Assembly: GCF_002811925.1 (NCBI RefSeq)
Contig: NZ_NPDS01000002.1
Location: 310,001 to 374,000 of the forward strand
Direction: 5' to 3'
DNA length: 64,000 nucleotides
Source: Leptospira barantonii
Lineage (GTDB): Bacteria; Spirochaetota; Leptospiria; Leptospirales; Leptospiraceae
The position numbers and the translations under genes were made by a program. The notes under the pieces were generated by a model. The model worked only from the letters and a program-made list of their open reading frames with translations, was not told where the DNA came from and did not search any database. This document shows positions 38,950 through 55,491 of the stretch, piece by piece. Numbering within the stretch: the first letter of the stretch is position 1; each line of letters begins with the position of its first letter.

Positions 38950-40269
38950 TTGGAGAAGAAGTTCTACATCACTACACTCGGTTGTCCGAAGAACACGGCG
39001 GACTCCATGAGTATGCACCATTCTCTTCTGGAAGAGGGTTTTACACCGGCTTCTCTTCCGGAGGAATCCGACTTTCATTTTATCAATACCTGCACGTTCA
39101 TCCAATCCGCCACTGAAGAAACGATCCAAACGATTCTCTCCGCGGCTCAGGTCAAAAAACAAAATCATCAAAAGTTAGTCGTCGTTGGATGTTTTGCGGA
39201 ACGTTATCCGGACAATATCAGCGCCGAAATCCCCGAAGTGGATTTGTTTTTCGGAACGGGAAGATACGCTCAGGCGGGAAAAATCCTCAGGGAAAAATTC
39301 CCGGACATCGCTCCTCCCAAACTCGAGTTCAACGATGATATATTAGAAAGATTGAAACTATCTTCCGGAATCGAAAACTATTCCAAACCCTATGCGTATG
39401 TGAAGGTTTCGGACGGTTGCAACCGAGGTTGTTCCTTTTGTATCATTCCGTCCTTTCGCGGAAAGTTCAGGGAATCTCCGGTTGAGGATATTATCCGAGA
39501 CGCGGATCGTGCGATCCGAGCGGGCGCGAAGGAAATCTGTCTTGTTTCTCAGGACACGGTTTACTACGGAAAGGATTCGGAGGTTCTGCTCGATATGGTT
39601 CGCAGGGTTTCCGAGATCGATTCTCTGGAAATATTAAGACTTCTTTATCTATATCCGGATAAAAAAACGGAAAAGTTGATTCGACTCATGGGTCAAACGC
39701 CGAAGATCGCTCCGTATTTAGAGTCTCCATTGCAACACGTTTCCTCCAAAATTCTAAAGAGTATGAACCGCGCCGGAGAAAGTTCCGCGTTTAAGGATCT
39801 ATTCTCCCTTGCAAGAGAAGTAAAACCGGGTCTTGAAATCCGCACTTCGTTTATCATCGGTTATCCGGGCGAAGACGCGGACGACGTGGATCAGATTTTG
39901 AGATTCATCGAAGAGACAAGACCGGAAAAGGTGAATCTGTTTTCTTATTCTCCGCAGGAAGGAACCAAAGGTGCGGAGTTTAAACAAACGGTTTCCGAAA
40001 AGGAAAAATCAAAACGAATCAATCTGATTCGAGACGCACATCTTGCGATCCTCGAAGAAATTCACGAATCTCGGATCGGCAAAACGTATGACGCGATCGT
40101 GGATGCGATCGAAGACGGTCAGGCCGTAGTCCGCAGATTGCAAGACGCGCCCGAAATGGACGAGGTCGTTTATGTGGACGATTCTTCCCTGATTCCGGGA
40201 ACGATCGGAAAGGTGAAGATCGATTCTTTTTACGAATATGATATGAACGGAACCTGGGTTTCCCGATGA
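38950..40269 (+). CDS. rimO: ribosomal protein uS12 methylthiotransferase
   Basis: 439 residues, TTG start 6 bp after the rodZ-like gene. Adds a methylthio group to an aspartate of ribosomal protein S12. N-terminal MTTase domain with TTLGCPKNTADSMSM, the INTCTFI and VVGCFAERYP cysteines, radical-SAM motif CNRGCSFC near residue 151 and IIPSFRGKFRESP after it, and a C-terminal TRAM domain (GKTYDAIVDAIEDGQAVVRR). The stop overlaps the pgsA start by 4 bp. Confidence 0.95.
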   Translation: MEKKFYITTLGCPKNTADSMSMHHSLLEEGFTPASLPEESDFHFINTCTFIQSATEETIQTILSAAQVKKQNHQKLVVVGCFAERYPDNISAEIPEVDLFFGTGRYAQAGKILREKFPDIAPPKLEFNDDILERLKLSSGIENYSKPYAYVKVSDGCNRGCSFCIIPSFRGKFRESPVEDIIRDADRAIRAGAKEICLVSQDTVYYGKDSEVLLDMVRRVSEIDSLEILRLLYLYPDKKTEKLIRLMGQTPKIAPYLESPLQHVSSKILKSMNRAGESSAFKDLFSLAREVKPGLEIRTSFIIGYPGEDADDVDQILRFIEETRPEKVNLFSYSPQEGTKGAEFKQTVSEKEKSKRINLIRDAHLAILEEIHESRIGKTYDAIVDAIEDGQAVVRRLQDAPEMDEVVYVDDSSLIPGTIGKVKIDSFYEYDMNGTWVSR

Positions 40270-40986
40270 ACAAATCTATTTTCAATATTCCTAATATTCT
40301 TACAATGCTCCGCGTCGCCGCGGTTCCGTTTTTTGTATTCTTTCTTTTTCAGAAAGAACTCGAATTTCATATCGCCGCCTTGGTTCTTTTTATCGCGGCG
40401 TCGCTCACCGATCTGATTGACGGTTATCTCGCGAGAAAATGGAATCAGGAAACGGAATTCGGAAAGTTTCTCGATCCTCTGGCGGATAAGATCATCGTTA
40501 CGGGTTGTTTTATCACGTTTATCTTTTTACAGGAACAGATCGAGTTCTGGATGGTTTGTCTCATCATCGGAAGGGACATGCTCATCACGAGTCTTCGTTA
40601 TCTTGCGATCCGTCAGGGACAATCGATCCGAACTTCCATGCTCGGAAAGGTGAAGACCGTGTTTCAGATGGGAGCCATCGTTCTCATTCTCGTTTTTTTC
40701 GTACTCGTATCCAGCAAGAAAAGAATTCTGATCAACGAAGCCTATGCTTCCGGAAAAGAATCGGGTCTTACGGTGTTCGAGATTGCGACCGGGAACGCGA
40801 TTTACTTTTTTCAAAACCCGGACAAATACAACGGTATCGGGGATATCATCTTCGGTTTAGGAGCGTTCGTTCCGTACTGGGGAATGTTGATCACCACTGC
40901 GATCACCGTAATTTCCGGAATTCGATATTTCGTAACGAACAGCAAGGTTTTAGCGCCTTCTAATATCAAAAGGATGTTTCAGAAAC

Positions 40987-40997
<11 letters not shown>
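40266..40997 (+). CDS. pgsA: CDP-diacylglycerol-glycerol-3-phosphate 3-phosphatidyltransferase
   Basis: 243 residues. Committed step in phosphatidylglycerol synthesis, in the inner membrane. The CDP-alcohol phosphotransferase motif is complete: LIDGYLARKWNQETEFGKFLDPLADK near residue 47-72 with its Asp residues. Membrane helices at about 10-30, 75-100, 135-155 and 200-225. It is about 50-60 residues longer than common PgsA because of a polar insert after the third helix (residues about 157-205). It overlaps rimO by 4 bp and trpD by 11 bp. Confidence 0.93.
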
Positions 40998-41998
<1,001 letters not shown>

Positions 41999-42050
41999 CT
42001 GGAAAAATACTGGTTAGAATCCTCGATTCAATCTATACAGGGAATAAGAA

Positions 42051-42376
42051 ATGACTTTGAATTCAATCATACTATTACAACTGGCTCAGGCCGCTGGAGA
42101 AGGCGATAAGTCTCCTTTTTCAACTCTGCTTCTGATCCCGATCATGCTCGTTATCATGTATTTTCTCGTGATTCGTCCTCAAAGAAGCGAAGAGAAAAAA
42201 CGCAAAGAGATGATCGACAACCTCAAGAAGGGCGATGAGGTCGTAACGTCTTCCGGAATTCACGGTAAAGTCGTGGAGATCAAGGACAACAACGAAGTTG
42301 TGGTTCTGAACATCGCGAAGGATACGAACGTTTCCTTTACCGCAAGCACCGTTGTAAAAAAGAAACAAGCAGACAA

Positions 42377-42380
<4 letters not shown>
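42051..42380 (+). CDS. yajC: Sec translocon accessory protein YajC
   Basis: 109 residues. One membrane helix (LLLIPIMLVIMYFLVIRPQRSEEKKRKEM) followed by the conserved KKGDEVVTSSGIHGKVVEIKDN domain. Part of the SecDF-YajC complex that assists export. It is preceded by AGGGAATAAGAA (AGGGA ribosome binding site). The next gene overlaps its stop by 4 bp. Confidence 0.95.
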
Positions 42381-43169
<789 letters not shown>

Positions 43170-43170
43170 A

Positions 43171-45101
<1,931 letters not shown>

Positions 45102-45106
45102 TCAAA

Positions 45107-46044
<938 letters not shown>

Positions 46045-46045
<1 letters not shown>

Positions 46046-47298
46046 TGACTTTCCTCCCGGAAACGTTTCGGGAGGAAATGCGTAAACTTTCCTTCTTATC
46101 GACGGGCGAAACTTCCCCCAATCCGCCCGTTTCCTGTCTGATCACGGACATACACAATCGACAAATTTTAGCGTATGGAAAAACCTCTCCGACCGGAGGA
46201 CCGCACGCAGAGAGAAATGCGTATGATCAATTCGTCAAAAACGGATTGGCTGGAACGGCGCATAACGTGTGGGTTACGTTGGAACCTTGCACACATCACG
46301 GAAAAACGCCGCCTTGTATGGACTTGATTCTCGAGCACAAACCGAAAACCTTATACTACGGTTGGAAGGATCCGAATCCGTTGGTGAACGTAAGACAGGG
46401 TCTCGAAGAGGCGAAACAAAATGGAATTGCCGTCGTGCAGGATTCCACACTCGCACAAATCGCGTCCGAAAGTTTGTTCGGTTTTGCCTCTCGAATCGAA
46501 ACCAAAAGACCCGCGATGATTTTGAAAACCGCGGTTTCCCGAGAAGGTTTTTTTGCGGCGGAGGACAAAACACAGATTCAATTGTCCGGATCCTTGTCTT
46601 CTCGACTAACATCGATTTTGCGAACAAAATGCGACGCCGTTCTTGTCGGACCGGGAACGTTGTATCACGATCGTCCCGGACTGGATTTTAGACCGGAACC
46701 GACTGGAAATTCGGAAGTCACAACATTCTCCGTCGAGGAAGAATCTCCGATCGAAGACGCCGGTTTTTCGGCCCTACTGAAGAATATTCTGAAATACGCA
46801 AACGATTCGGAGATCCGGAAAATCCATACGGAAAGGGAAGCCGCTTATCAACCGTATCGTATTTTTATTATATTCGAAGAACGAAATATAACGGAAGAAT
46901 GGATTTCCAAACAAAAACGGATCAACGAAAAATACGGTTCTAAAAAATGTATTTTTTTGATCGCAAAAGACGCGGTTCTCGATCACGGAACGAAAGAAAT
47001 TCTTTTGTCCCTGACCGAAAAGGAAATCCGCGCGTTCGAACCGTCCAGACTCGCGGAAGAATGTTTTGAATTCTTTTCCGAACTCGGAATCAATTTGCTT
47101 CTTGTCGAGGGGGGAAATCTGCTTTATAAAACATTCTCCCCAAAAATGAAGAAGAACGATCTCATTCTAAAAATTTTATCCACTCGTTCCATAGTCAAAG
47201 GTATAGAACCCGCACTCGAAACGAACGCGAAAACATTACAATGGAAAACGAAAGTGGGAGAAGACATTTGGGAGGCGCACGGATGTTTACAGGTTTAG
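46045..47298 (+). CDS. ribD: bifunctional riboflavin biosynthesis deaminase/reductase
   Basis: 417 residues. Deaminates and then reduces the pyrimidine intermediate of riboflavin synthesis. The N-terminal cytidine-deaminase-like domain carries the zinc motif GGPHAERNA and [12 protein letters not shown]. The C-terminal reductase domain has [39 protein letters not shown], and [13 protein letters not shown] near the end. The reductase part contains an extra stretch (residues about 210-290) compared with compact RibD proteins. Overlaps secF by 1 bp and ribE by 16 bp. Confidence 0.93.
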
Positions 47299-47888
47299 TG
47301 GAAACGACCGGAAAAATTCTCGAGATACAGGAAACAAACGAGGGAAGAGGATTTCTCGTCGAAACGAAATGGAATCAACCCGATCTAAAACTGGGCGATT
47401 CGATTTCGGTTAACGGATGCTGTCAAACGGTCACCGAATTTACGAACGAAGGAAGCCGCTTTCGGTTTTACGCGAGTTTCAAAACTCTCGAACTTACGAA
47501 CTTCAATTTTCTCAAAGTGGGCGAGGAAGTGAACTTGGAAAGAAGCGCACTTCCGACAACACGACTTGGGGGACATCTGGTCAGCGGTCACGTGGACGGG
47601 ACGGGAAAAATTCTCAGCAAGGAAGAAAGGGAGGGAGGAACCGTAATCTGTTATACGGTCCAAAACGATTCTTCCCTTTCCCGATACATCGCCCCGAGAG
47701 GGAGTATCACCGTAGACGGGATTTCTCTAACCGTGGTGGATTCGAGACCGAAAGAATTCGACCTGGTTTTGATTCCGGAAACTCTTAAAAAGACCAACGC
47801 AAAGTCCTGGAATTCCGACACCATTCTAAACTTAGAAATCGATTTGGTGGCGCGTTATTTGGAACAACTTCTGAAGTCGAAGGAATAG
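47283..47888 (+). CDS. ribE: riboflavin synthase (alpha subunit type)
   Basis: 201 residues from the ATG at 47283, which gives the exact family start [10 protein letters not shown]; an upstream in-frame start lies within ribD. Joins two lumazine molecules into riboflavin. The two lumazine-binding barrels show [16 protein letters not shown] near residue 37 and [15 protein letters not shown] near 135, with [14 protein letters not shown] between them. Confidence 0.95.
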   Translation: MFTGLVETTGKILEIQETNEGRGFLVETKWNQPDLKLGDSISVNGCCQTVTEFTNEGSRFRFYASFKTLELTNFNFLKVGEEVNLERSALPTTRLGGHLVSGHVDGTGKILSKEEREGGTVICYTVQNDSSLSRYIAPRGSITVDGISLTVVDSRPKEFDLVLIPETLKKTNAKSWNSDTILNLEIDLVARYLEQLLKSKE

Positions 47889-47997
47889 TTAAGATTTCGA
47901 ACTAATTTTCAGGAAACATGGATTTGATTCTAAAGATTTAAGTTTCTGTAGCCAAATATCAGTCCAATAGAAGAGATGGTAACAATAGAGCAGAGCT

Positions 47998-49203
<1,206 letters not shown>

Positions 49204-49257
49204 GATAATTTTTTTTGTAGTCCGCCGCGTTCATTGATCGAGGCGGAGAATCTTTCA

Positions 49258-49293
49258 AAAACCTTTGTCGGAGTCGCCGACAAAGGTTTTTTT
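49258..49293. terminator. bidirectional intrinsic terminator
   Basis: A 14-bp stem, arms 49258-49271 and 49277-49290, loop AGTCG, with A-run on the left and T-run on the right. It separates the convergent ribBA and DUF4349 genes. The stem holds TTTGTCGG/CCGACAAA, shared with hairpins near 4.6-4.8 kb. Confidence 0.88.
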
Positions 49294-49297
49294 ATTT

Positions 49298-50218
49298 CTA
49301 CTTCTTAAACGAAACTTTCAGTTTTTGGAATATTTTGTTTCCATAATACAGAGCGATTCCACCCAAGATCAGGAAAGGCAACCACCAAAGCAGATAGTAG
49401 GTGAGCTGAAGGAACGCGTTGAGGATTCCTACTAAGGCGTTTTTATACTGAGGAACCTGGATTCTGTCCGGAGGAGTCGGCAGACTGAAACCTACGGAAA
49501 TCGTAGCCCAAGCAACCCGGTCCTTGATCTTCCAAGTTTCCTGTTCCGCGAGATCGAGTTCGTCTTCACTGGTGGAAATCGATTCTTCGATCGCCTCCCA
49601 GTTTTTCGCACCGGCGCCGATCTGATTGTTTGCGTTGTTTCTTCTTGTGAGTCTGATTTTTTCACGGGTCAGTTTTCTTTTCTGCCAAACCATACCTTCG
49701 GTATGATCGATCGTGGAAATGTCTTCGGAAAGAAGAATTCCCAGTTTATCAAGTTCTAATAAAGCCTCATAGAGTTTCGCGGAACGAACGTGGACCTTCG
49801 CGCTCATATACGGGGATGCGGAATTGGAAGCGGAACTATTCTCCAGATAACCGTATTTGGAAATAAAATCCAAAAGTTCTTTTCTCGTTTTGATCAGATC
49901 GGCGCATTCGTAGGAAAGTTGAATGTTGTATTCAAGAAGTCTTTCGTTGTTTGTCGCAATCGGAGTAAAAACCTTACCGAGTTGATTCTCCGCCTGATCT
50001 TGGGACGGCGCCTCTTTAAAATTGTCTTTGTCCGCCGCCGATTTCTTTTCGGCCTCCGGCATAGGCGCACTTTTTGCCAATTGATCGGTCATGCCGGATA
50101 CGGATCTGGATGCAACCTCACCGGATGCGTCCGATTCCTTAGGCGCTTCGACTTTTTTACCGCAGTTCCAAGCGAATAACAACGAAAAGGCGAGAATGAA
50201 TGGAATTATCTTTTTCAA
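49298..50218 (-). CDS. DUF4349-domain lipoprotein
   Basis: 306 residues. Lipoprotein signal (KKIIPFILAFSLLFAWNC, Cys at residue 19). A disordered linker is followed by the DUF4349 domain: RLLEYNIQLSYECADLIKTRKELLDFISKYGYLENSSAS, a long coiled-coil-like helix pair, RVAWATISVGFSL, and a membrane helix near the C-terminus (YYLLWWLPFLILGGIALYYG). The family is common and of unknown function, probably envelope-related. Transcribed alone. Confidence 0.85.
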   Translation of the reverse strand: MKKIIPFILAFSLLFAWNCGKKVEAPKESDASGEVASRSVSGMTDQLAKSAPMPEAEKKSAADKDNFKEAPSQDQAENQLGKVFTPIATNNERLLEYNIQLSYECADLIKTRKELLDFISKYGYLENSSASNSASPYMSAKVHVRSAKLYEALLELDKLGILLSEDISTIDHTEGMVWQKRKLTREKIRLTRRNNANNQIGAGAKNWEAIEESISTSEDELDLAEQETWKIKDRVAWATISVGFSLPTPPDRIQVPQYKNALVGILNAFLQLTYYLLWWLPFLILGGIALYYGNKIFQKLKVSFKK

Positions 50219-50428
50219 AACGAAATCTCCGACGGATTAGTCTTCGTGAAATTCTAACATTTGAATGGACCTGTTTTATCCCGAAAAACGTTCCTTTTGG
50301 GCGCAAAGAACGGGGATCCAGCAATGAACGCCCAAAAAAGCGAGAATTTTATCGAAATTGGTCCGACAAACGATCGATCAAAAAGTTATTGCATCCTTGA
50401 AACTGATTCTTTCTTCGAACTGAAGATT

Positions 50429-50506
50429 TTCCAAACTTCGTTTGGAACCATTGGCTGAACGCTTCGCTACCAATGGCTAATTCGCTCTCTATGGATCGCG
50501 AATTAG
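50429..50506. repeat. three back-to-back hairpins after pdxH
   Basis: Hairpin 1: arms 50429-50436/50440-50447 (TTCCAAAC/GTTTGGAA). Hairpin 2: 50448-50454/50470-50476 (CCATTGG/CCAATGG). Hairpin 3: 50477-50485/50498-50506 (CTAATTCGC/GCGAATTAG). All arms are perfect and no base separates the units. The third contains the pdxH stop codon. No T-run follows. The rest of the 284-bp gap (50219-50428) shows only a half-site GTCCGACAAA at 50361. Confidence 0.7.
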
Positions 50507-51147
50507 GGAGCAACCCTAAATTTTTCCCAAGAAGAATCGGCTTTCTTTTCGAACACGATTCGATCGTGTAAACGACTCGAACGTCCTTGCCAAAACTCGA
50601 TACGAACCGGATGAACCGCGTAGCCGCCCCAATGAGTCGGTAACTCCACGTCCTTTCCTTCGAATTCTTTCGAAAGTTTTGCGAAACGTTCCTCTAAAAA
50701 TTTACGATCGGGAATCTTTTGACTCTGAGGAGAAGCGACCGCGCCGATCTGTGATTCTCTCGGTCTGGAATGAAAATACTCGTCCGATTCTTCCTTGGAA
50801 ACCTTGGTTACGTTTCCTTCGATTCGAATCTGCCTTTCAAGTTCGGACCAAAAGAAGACAAGACAAGCTTTTGGATTCTCCTCCAATTCCTTGCCCTTTC
50901 TGCTTTCGTAATTCGTATAAAAAAGAAAAGAATCGTTCGTGATGCCTTTGAGAAGAACGGTTCTCGCATCCGGGATTCCGTTCTTAGTCGCGGTTGCAAG
51001 AGTCATCGCGTTGACTTCGAAAACTTCCGATAAGACCGCTTCTTGAAACCATTTTTGAAAGAATGCGATCGGATCGTTTCCGGCGTCTTCGATGTCCAAA
51101 GAGGATAAGGTATAACTGGTTCGAATGTCCGCGATTTTTGAATTCAT
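50503..51147 (-). CDS. pdxH: pyridoxine/pyridoxamine 5'-phosphate oxidase
   Basis: 214 residues from the ATG at 51147; a TTG five codons upstream is less likely. FMN-dependent last step of pyridoxal phosphate synthesis and salvage. Motifs: EVNAMTLATATKNGIPDARTVLLKGI, FYTNYESRKGKELEENPKACLVFFW, EESDEYFHSRPRESQIGAVASPQS, and the C-terminal WGGYAVHPVRIEFWQGRSSRLHDRIVF that binds the cofactor phosphate. Transcribed alone. Confidence 0.95.
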   Translation of the reverse strand: MNSKIADIRTSYTLSSLDIEDAGNDPIAFFQKWFQEAVLSEVFEVNAMTLATATKNGIPDARTVLLKGITNDSFLFYTNYESRKGKELEENPKACLVFFWSELERQIRIEGNVTKVSKEESDEYFHSRPRESQIGAVASPQSQKIPDRKFLEERFAKLSKEFEGKDVELPTHWGGYAVHPVRIEFWQGRSSRLHDRIVFEKKADSSWEKFRVAP

Positions 51148-51324
51148 ATTGTTTGATTTCAAAAAACACGGCGCCCTTGAAAGTAAAAGAAGAATTTTAG
51201 TTCGCGGTTTTCTTTTTAAAATCCTTTTGTGAATCGAGGAATAGGGGTTTCTTTCATCGAATTAACGTCCGGAGATTTCCTTCTCTTCTTGACCTCGGAA
51301 TGATTTTTAGATTAATATCCGAGC

Positions 51325-52005
51325 ATGACCGAACTCGATTGGGAGACGATGCGCCATCCGATCCTGCTCACTTTGATCGTGAGCGCGTTTTCCACTTTGA
51401 TCGCGACCTTGTTCGGAGTGACTGCGGCGTATTTTATTTCCCGTTGGAGATTTTTCGGAAAAGGAATTCTCGATTCCATCCTTACCTTGCCGCTTGTGTT
51501 GCCTCCTACGGTTCTTGGATATTATCTTTTGGTGTTATTGGGACGACGCGGAATTTTCGGTTCCTTTCTTTTGGATACGTTTCATTTCAGTTTTTTATTT
51601 CATTGGTCCGGCGCGGTGATCGCTTCGGTGATCGTTTCCTTCCCGCTCGTCTACAGATCCTCTCTTACTTCCTTCGAGGATTTGGATTCGGATTACGAGG
51701 ACACCGCGAGAACATTAGGAAAAGGGAATGTAGAAATTTTTTGGAGGGTGTTATTGCCCTTGTCTTGGAGGGGGATTCTCGCGGGCGCGATGCTTGCGTT
51801 CGCAAGAGGGATGGGAGAATTCGGCGCTACGCTGATGATCGCGGGAAATATTCCGAAAAGGACACAAACTCTTTCGCTCGCGATATACGATAGTGTACAA
51901 TCCGGAAACGATTCGATTGCGTTTTATTTGGTCGTTTTAACATCCGTATTGTCCGTGCTGGTTTTGACGGTTTCGAACGGTATGCTTAAAAAATCGCATT
52001 GGTAA
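51325..52005 (+). CDS. modB: molybdate ABC transporter permease
   Basis: 226 residues with five membrane helices. Shows the ModB/CysT permease motifs LPLVLPPTVLGYYLLVLLGRRG and the EAA loop (EDTARTLGKGNVEIFWRVLLPLSWRGILAGAMLAFARGMGEFGATLMIAG). ATG start. First of three mod genes here; modA follows after 27 bp. The more usual order is modABC, here B-A-C. Confidence 0.93.
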   Translation: MTELDWETMRHPILLTLIVSAFSTLIATLFGVTAAYFISRWRFFGKGILDSILTLPLVLPPTVLGYYLLVLLGRRGIFGSFLLDTFHFSFLFHWSGAVIASVIVSFPLVYRSSLTSFEDLDSDYEDTARTLGKGNVEIFWRVLLPLSWRGILAGAMLAFARGMGEFGATLMIAGNIPKRTQTLSLAIYDSVQSGNDSIAFYLVVLTSVLSVLVLTVSNGMLKKSHW

Positions 52006-52032
52006 TTTTAAATATAAGTAAAAGGGAATATT

Positions 52033-52785
52033 ATGAAACGATTTCAAATTACGGTGATTCTGGCTTTGACGTTTTGTCTTTCTCCGATTTTCGGAGAAGA
52101 AAAACAACTTTTGGTTTCCGCGGCTTCTAGTTTAACACAGGCCTTCGGCGAGATCGGGAAAGAATTCGAGAAAAAACATTCCATAAAGGTCGTTTTTAAC
52201 TTTGCGGCGTCCGGAATTCTTCTTCAACAGATTGCAAACGGAGCGCCTGCGGACGTGTTCGCTTCCGCCGATCAAGAAAGTGTGGATAAGGGTTTGGAAA
52301 AAAATCTATTCGACGTTTCCACGAGAAAGAATTTCGTGAGAAACGTTTTGGTTTTGGTCGTTCCAGTTGATTCTAAATTGAATCTGAAAAAGATCTCCGA
52401 TCTGAAAAAGGAAACGGTTCAGAAAATTTCTTTTGGAAATCCGGTTACGGTTCCCGCCGGAAAGTACGCTAAAGAAGTATTGGATAAGGAAGGTTGGGAC
52501 GAGGCCTTGGAAAAAAAATGGATTCCCGGTGAAAATGTAAGACAGGTTTTGGATTACGTTTCCCGAGGAGAAGTGGACGCGGGCTTCGTCTATAAAACGG
52601 ATGCGATTCTTTTTAAGGACAAGGTGAAAATCGCGATCTCCGATCTAAAAACAAAGCCGATTCTGTATCCCGCGATCGCAGTCGCGCAGAGCGCGAATTC
52701 TTCCGAGGCGAAGTTGTTTTTGGAATTTTTGTCCTCTCCTACTGCGAAGAAAATTTTCGAACAGTATCATTTCGGAAAACCTTAG
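52033..52785 (+). CDS. modA: molybdate-binding periplasmic protein
   Basis: 250 residues. Signal peptide (RFQITVILALTFCLSPIFGEE). ModA pattern: LLVSAASSLTQAFGEIGKEFEKKHSIKVVFNFAASGILLQQIANGAPADVFASADQ near the mature N-terminus, and DYVSRGEVDAGFVYKTDA later. Captures molybdate (or tungstate) for ModB. The stop overlaps the GTG start of modC by one base. Confidence 0.94.
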   Translation: MKRFQITVILALTFCLSPIFGEEKQLLVSAASSLTQAFGEIGKEFEKKHSIKVVFNFAASGILLQQIANGAPADVFASADQESVDKGLEKNLFDVSTRKNFVRNVLVLVVPVDSKLNLKKISDLKKETVQKISFGNPVTVPAGKYAKEVLDKEGWDEALEKKWIPGENVRQVLDYVSRGEVDAGFVYKTDAILFKDKVKIAISDLKTKPILYPAIAVAQSANSSEAKLFLEFLSSPTAKKIFEQYHFGKP

Positions 52786-53504
52786 TGTCCCTTACCGTAA
52801 ATATTCAAAAAACATTGATCGATCGAAAAAGAAGATTTTTTCTGGATCTCGATTTTAGATCGATCCGCGATTTTTTGTTTATCTACGGTCCTTCCGGTGC
52901 GGGAAAAACCTTAACTCTGAAGACGATTTCCGGATTGATCCAACCGGATCACGGAAGAATCGTACTCAGCGACGAAGTTTTTTTCGATTCAGAATATCGA
53001 ATCGATCTTCCCGCCCAAAAAAGAAAAGTCGGATATCTTCCTCAAAACTATTCGCTCTTTCCTCACCTGACGGTTCGTAAAAATTTGGAATTTCCTCTCA
53101 AAGGAACATTTTCATTTCGATTGTCCGAATCCGATCGGGTCCTCGTTGAGGATATATTAGAAATCTTTGAAATAGAAAGCGTCTCGGAAGCGTATCCTAA
53201 AAATCTTTCGGGCGGGCAAAAACAGAGAGTCGCTCTGGCGAGAGCCTTGATCCGAAAACCGGAACTTCTACTTCTTGACGAACCCTTTGCGGCTCTGAAC
53301 TCCGAGTTGAAGGATAAGATGAAGTCGGAATTGAAAAAGATACAAAGACTCTTTCAGGTTCCGGTCGTCGTTGTCTCTCACGATCAAGCGGATCATTCTT
53401 ACTTTGGAGCGGATTGTCTTTTGATCGAGAACGGTGTTACACAGTCGATTCGAAGAGAAAAAGAAAAAGCGAACAAAACAAAAGATTCTTCCGTAAGAAA
53501 ATAG
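52785..53504 (+). CDS. modC: molybdate ABC transporter ATPase
   Basis: 239 residues, GTG start. Walker A GPSGAGKTLT, Q-loop LPQNYSLFPHL, signature LSGGQKQRVALARAL, Walker B LLLLDEPF and H-loop VVSHDQ are all present. It lacks the C-terminal TOBE/mop domain (~110 residues) of typical ModC, so regulation by bound molybdate is not expected. Identity rests on the modB-modA context. Confidence 0.9.
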   Translation: MSLTVNIQKTLIDRKRRFFLDLDFRSIRDFLFIYGPSGAGKTLTLKTISGLIQPDHGRIVLSDEVFFDSEYRIDLPAQKRKVGYLPQNYSLFPHLTVRKNLEFPLKGTFSFRLSESDRVLVEDILEIFEIESVSEAYPKNLSGGQKQRVALARALIRKPELLLLDEPFAALNSELKDKMKSELKKIQRLFQVPVVVVSHDQADHSYFGADCLLIENGVTQSIRREKEKANKTKDSSVRK

Positions 53505-53534
53505 CCCGTCTTGTCATTTCTAAAATCGGATCGA

Positions 53535-53552
53535 TGTTTGTTCCGACAAACA
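53535..53552. terminator. hairpin between convergent mod and cys operons
   Basis: TGTTTGT (53535-53541) and ACAAACA (53546-53552) with a TCCG loop, in the 74-bp gap between modC and cysA. The hairpin contains the recurring TTCCGACAAA segment. Short A/T runs flank it but there is no classical T-run, so terminator function is tentative. Confidence 0.4.
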
Positions 53553-53578
53553 AAAATCGAATCGAAATTCTTCTTGAA

Positions 53579-54649
53579 TTAGATCGTATAGTCTTCCACG
53601 TAAACTTTCACTTTTCTAAAACGAATGTGAACCGTTTCGCCGGGAAGCAGATTCAGGGATTGAAATTCGGAAGAATTCAATTGTGATTCCAGAATCGCGC
53701 CCGTATCCAAACGTTTGAGATCGATCTTCACCGTTCTTCCTGTGGAATGAATATACTGAATTTCGGCGGGAATCGTTTGCGCTTCGATCGGAGTTCTTAG
53801 AATTTCAACGTCGTAAGGACGAACATAGCCGACAGCGTTTGCATTTTCAACTTCGGCGTGTTCCGGCGCGTCCACTTTGATTTCACCGAGTTGTGTTTGT
53901 CCGCCCTGAACCCTTCCGTGAAAAAGATTCACGTCTCCGAGAAAGTGAAACACGAAAGAATTTTTCGGATGATTGTAAACCTCGTCCGGAGTTCCGACCT
54001 GTTCGATCTTTCCGGATTTAAGAATGACTACCTTGTCCGAAACTTCGAGGGCTTCTTCCTGATCGTGAGTTACGAACACGCTCGTGATATGAATTTCGTC
54101 GTGAAGTCTTCTGAGCCAATTTCTAAGTTCCTTTCTTACCTTTGCGTCCAAGGCGCCGAAAGGTTCGTCTAACAGCAAAAAACGAGGTTCGATCGCTAGG
54201 GCTCTTGCGAGCGCGATCCTTTGTCTCTGTCCGCCGGAAAGTTCGGAAGGATATCGGTTGTGAAAATTCTCGAGTTGAACGAGTTTTAAAAGACTCATCA
54301 CCTTGTCTCGAATCGCTTCCTTGTTCGGTCTTTCGGATCTTTTTCTCACTTCGAGACCGAACGCGATATTTTCAAAAATCGTCATATGTCTGAAAAGTGC
54401 GTAGTGTTGAAAAACGAATCCGACTCCGCGATCCTTTGCGTTTTTCTTTCCGACTTCCTGACCTTCGAAGATCACTTGGCCTTCGTCCGCGTCTTCGAGT
54501 CCGGCGATGATTCTTAACAAAGTCGTTTTACCGGAACCGGAAGGACCCAAAAGTGCGACCAATTCTCCCGCGGGAACTTCCAAAGAAAGATTGTCGATGG
54601 CGGTGAAACTACCAAAGCGTTTTATAATATTCTTAACTTCTATTGCCAT
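53579..54649 (-). CDS. cysA: sulfate ABC transporter ATPase
   Basis: 356 residues. Walker [12 protein letters not shown]-loop [22 protein letters not shown], signature [15 protein letters not shown], Walker [13 protein letters not shown]-loop VTHDQEEA, then a C-terminal TOBE-type regulatory domain ([15 protein letters not shown]). Energises sulfate/thiosulfate import through CysT and CysW. Last gene of its operon; it starts 2 bp after cysW ends. Confidence 0.95.
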   Translation of the reverse strand: MAIEVKNIIKRFGSFTAIDNLSLEVPAGELVALLGPSGSGKTTLLRIIAGLEDADEGQVIFEGQEVGKKNAKDRGVGFVFQHYALFRHMTIFENIAFGLEVRKRSERPNKEAIRDKVMSLLKLVQLENFHNRYPSELSGGQRQRIALARALAIEPRFLLLDEPFGALDAKVRKELRNWLRRLHDEIHITSVFVTHDQEEALEVSDKVVILKSGKIEQVGTPDEVYNHPKNSFVFHFLGDVNLFHGRVQGGQTQLGEIKVDAPEHAEVENANAVGYVRPYDVEILRTPIEAQTIPAEIQYIHSTGRTVKIDLKRLDTGAILESQLNSSEFQSLNLLPGETVHIRFRKVKVYVEDYTI

Positions 54650-54651
54650 GA

Positions 54652-55487
<836 letters not shown>

Positions 55488-55491
<4 letters not shown>

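Noticed and set aside
47889..47997. FMN riboswitch before ribBA
   Set aside because: The conserved GGGG/CCGAC elements of the RFN fold are not present in the 109-bp gap.
51300..51893. 197-codon open frame overlapping modB
   Set aside because: Arg/Phe-rich shadow frame; modB in the other frame has clear permease motifs.
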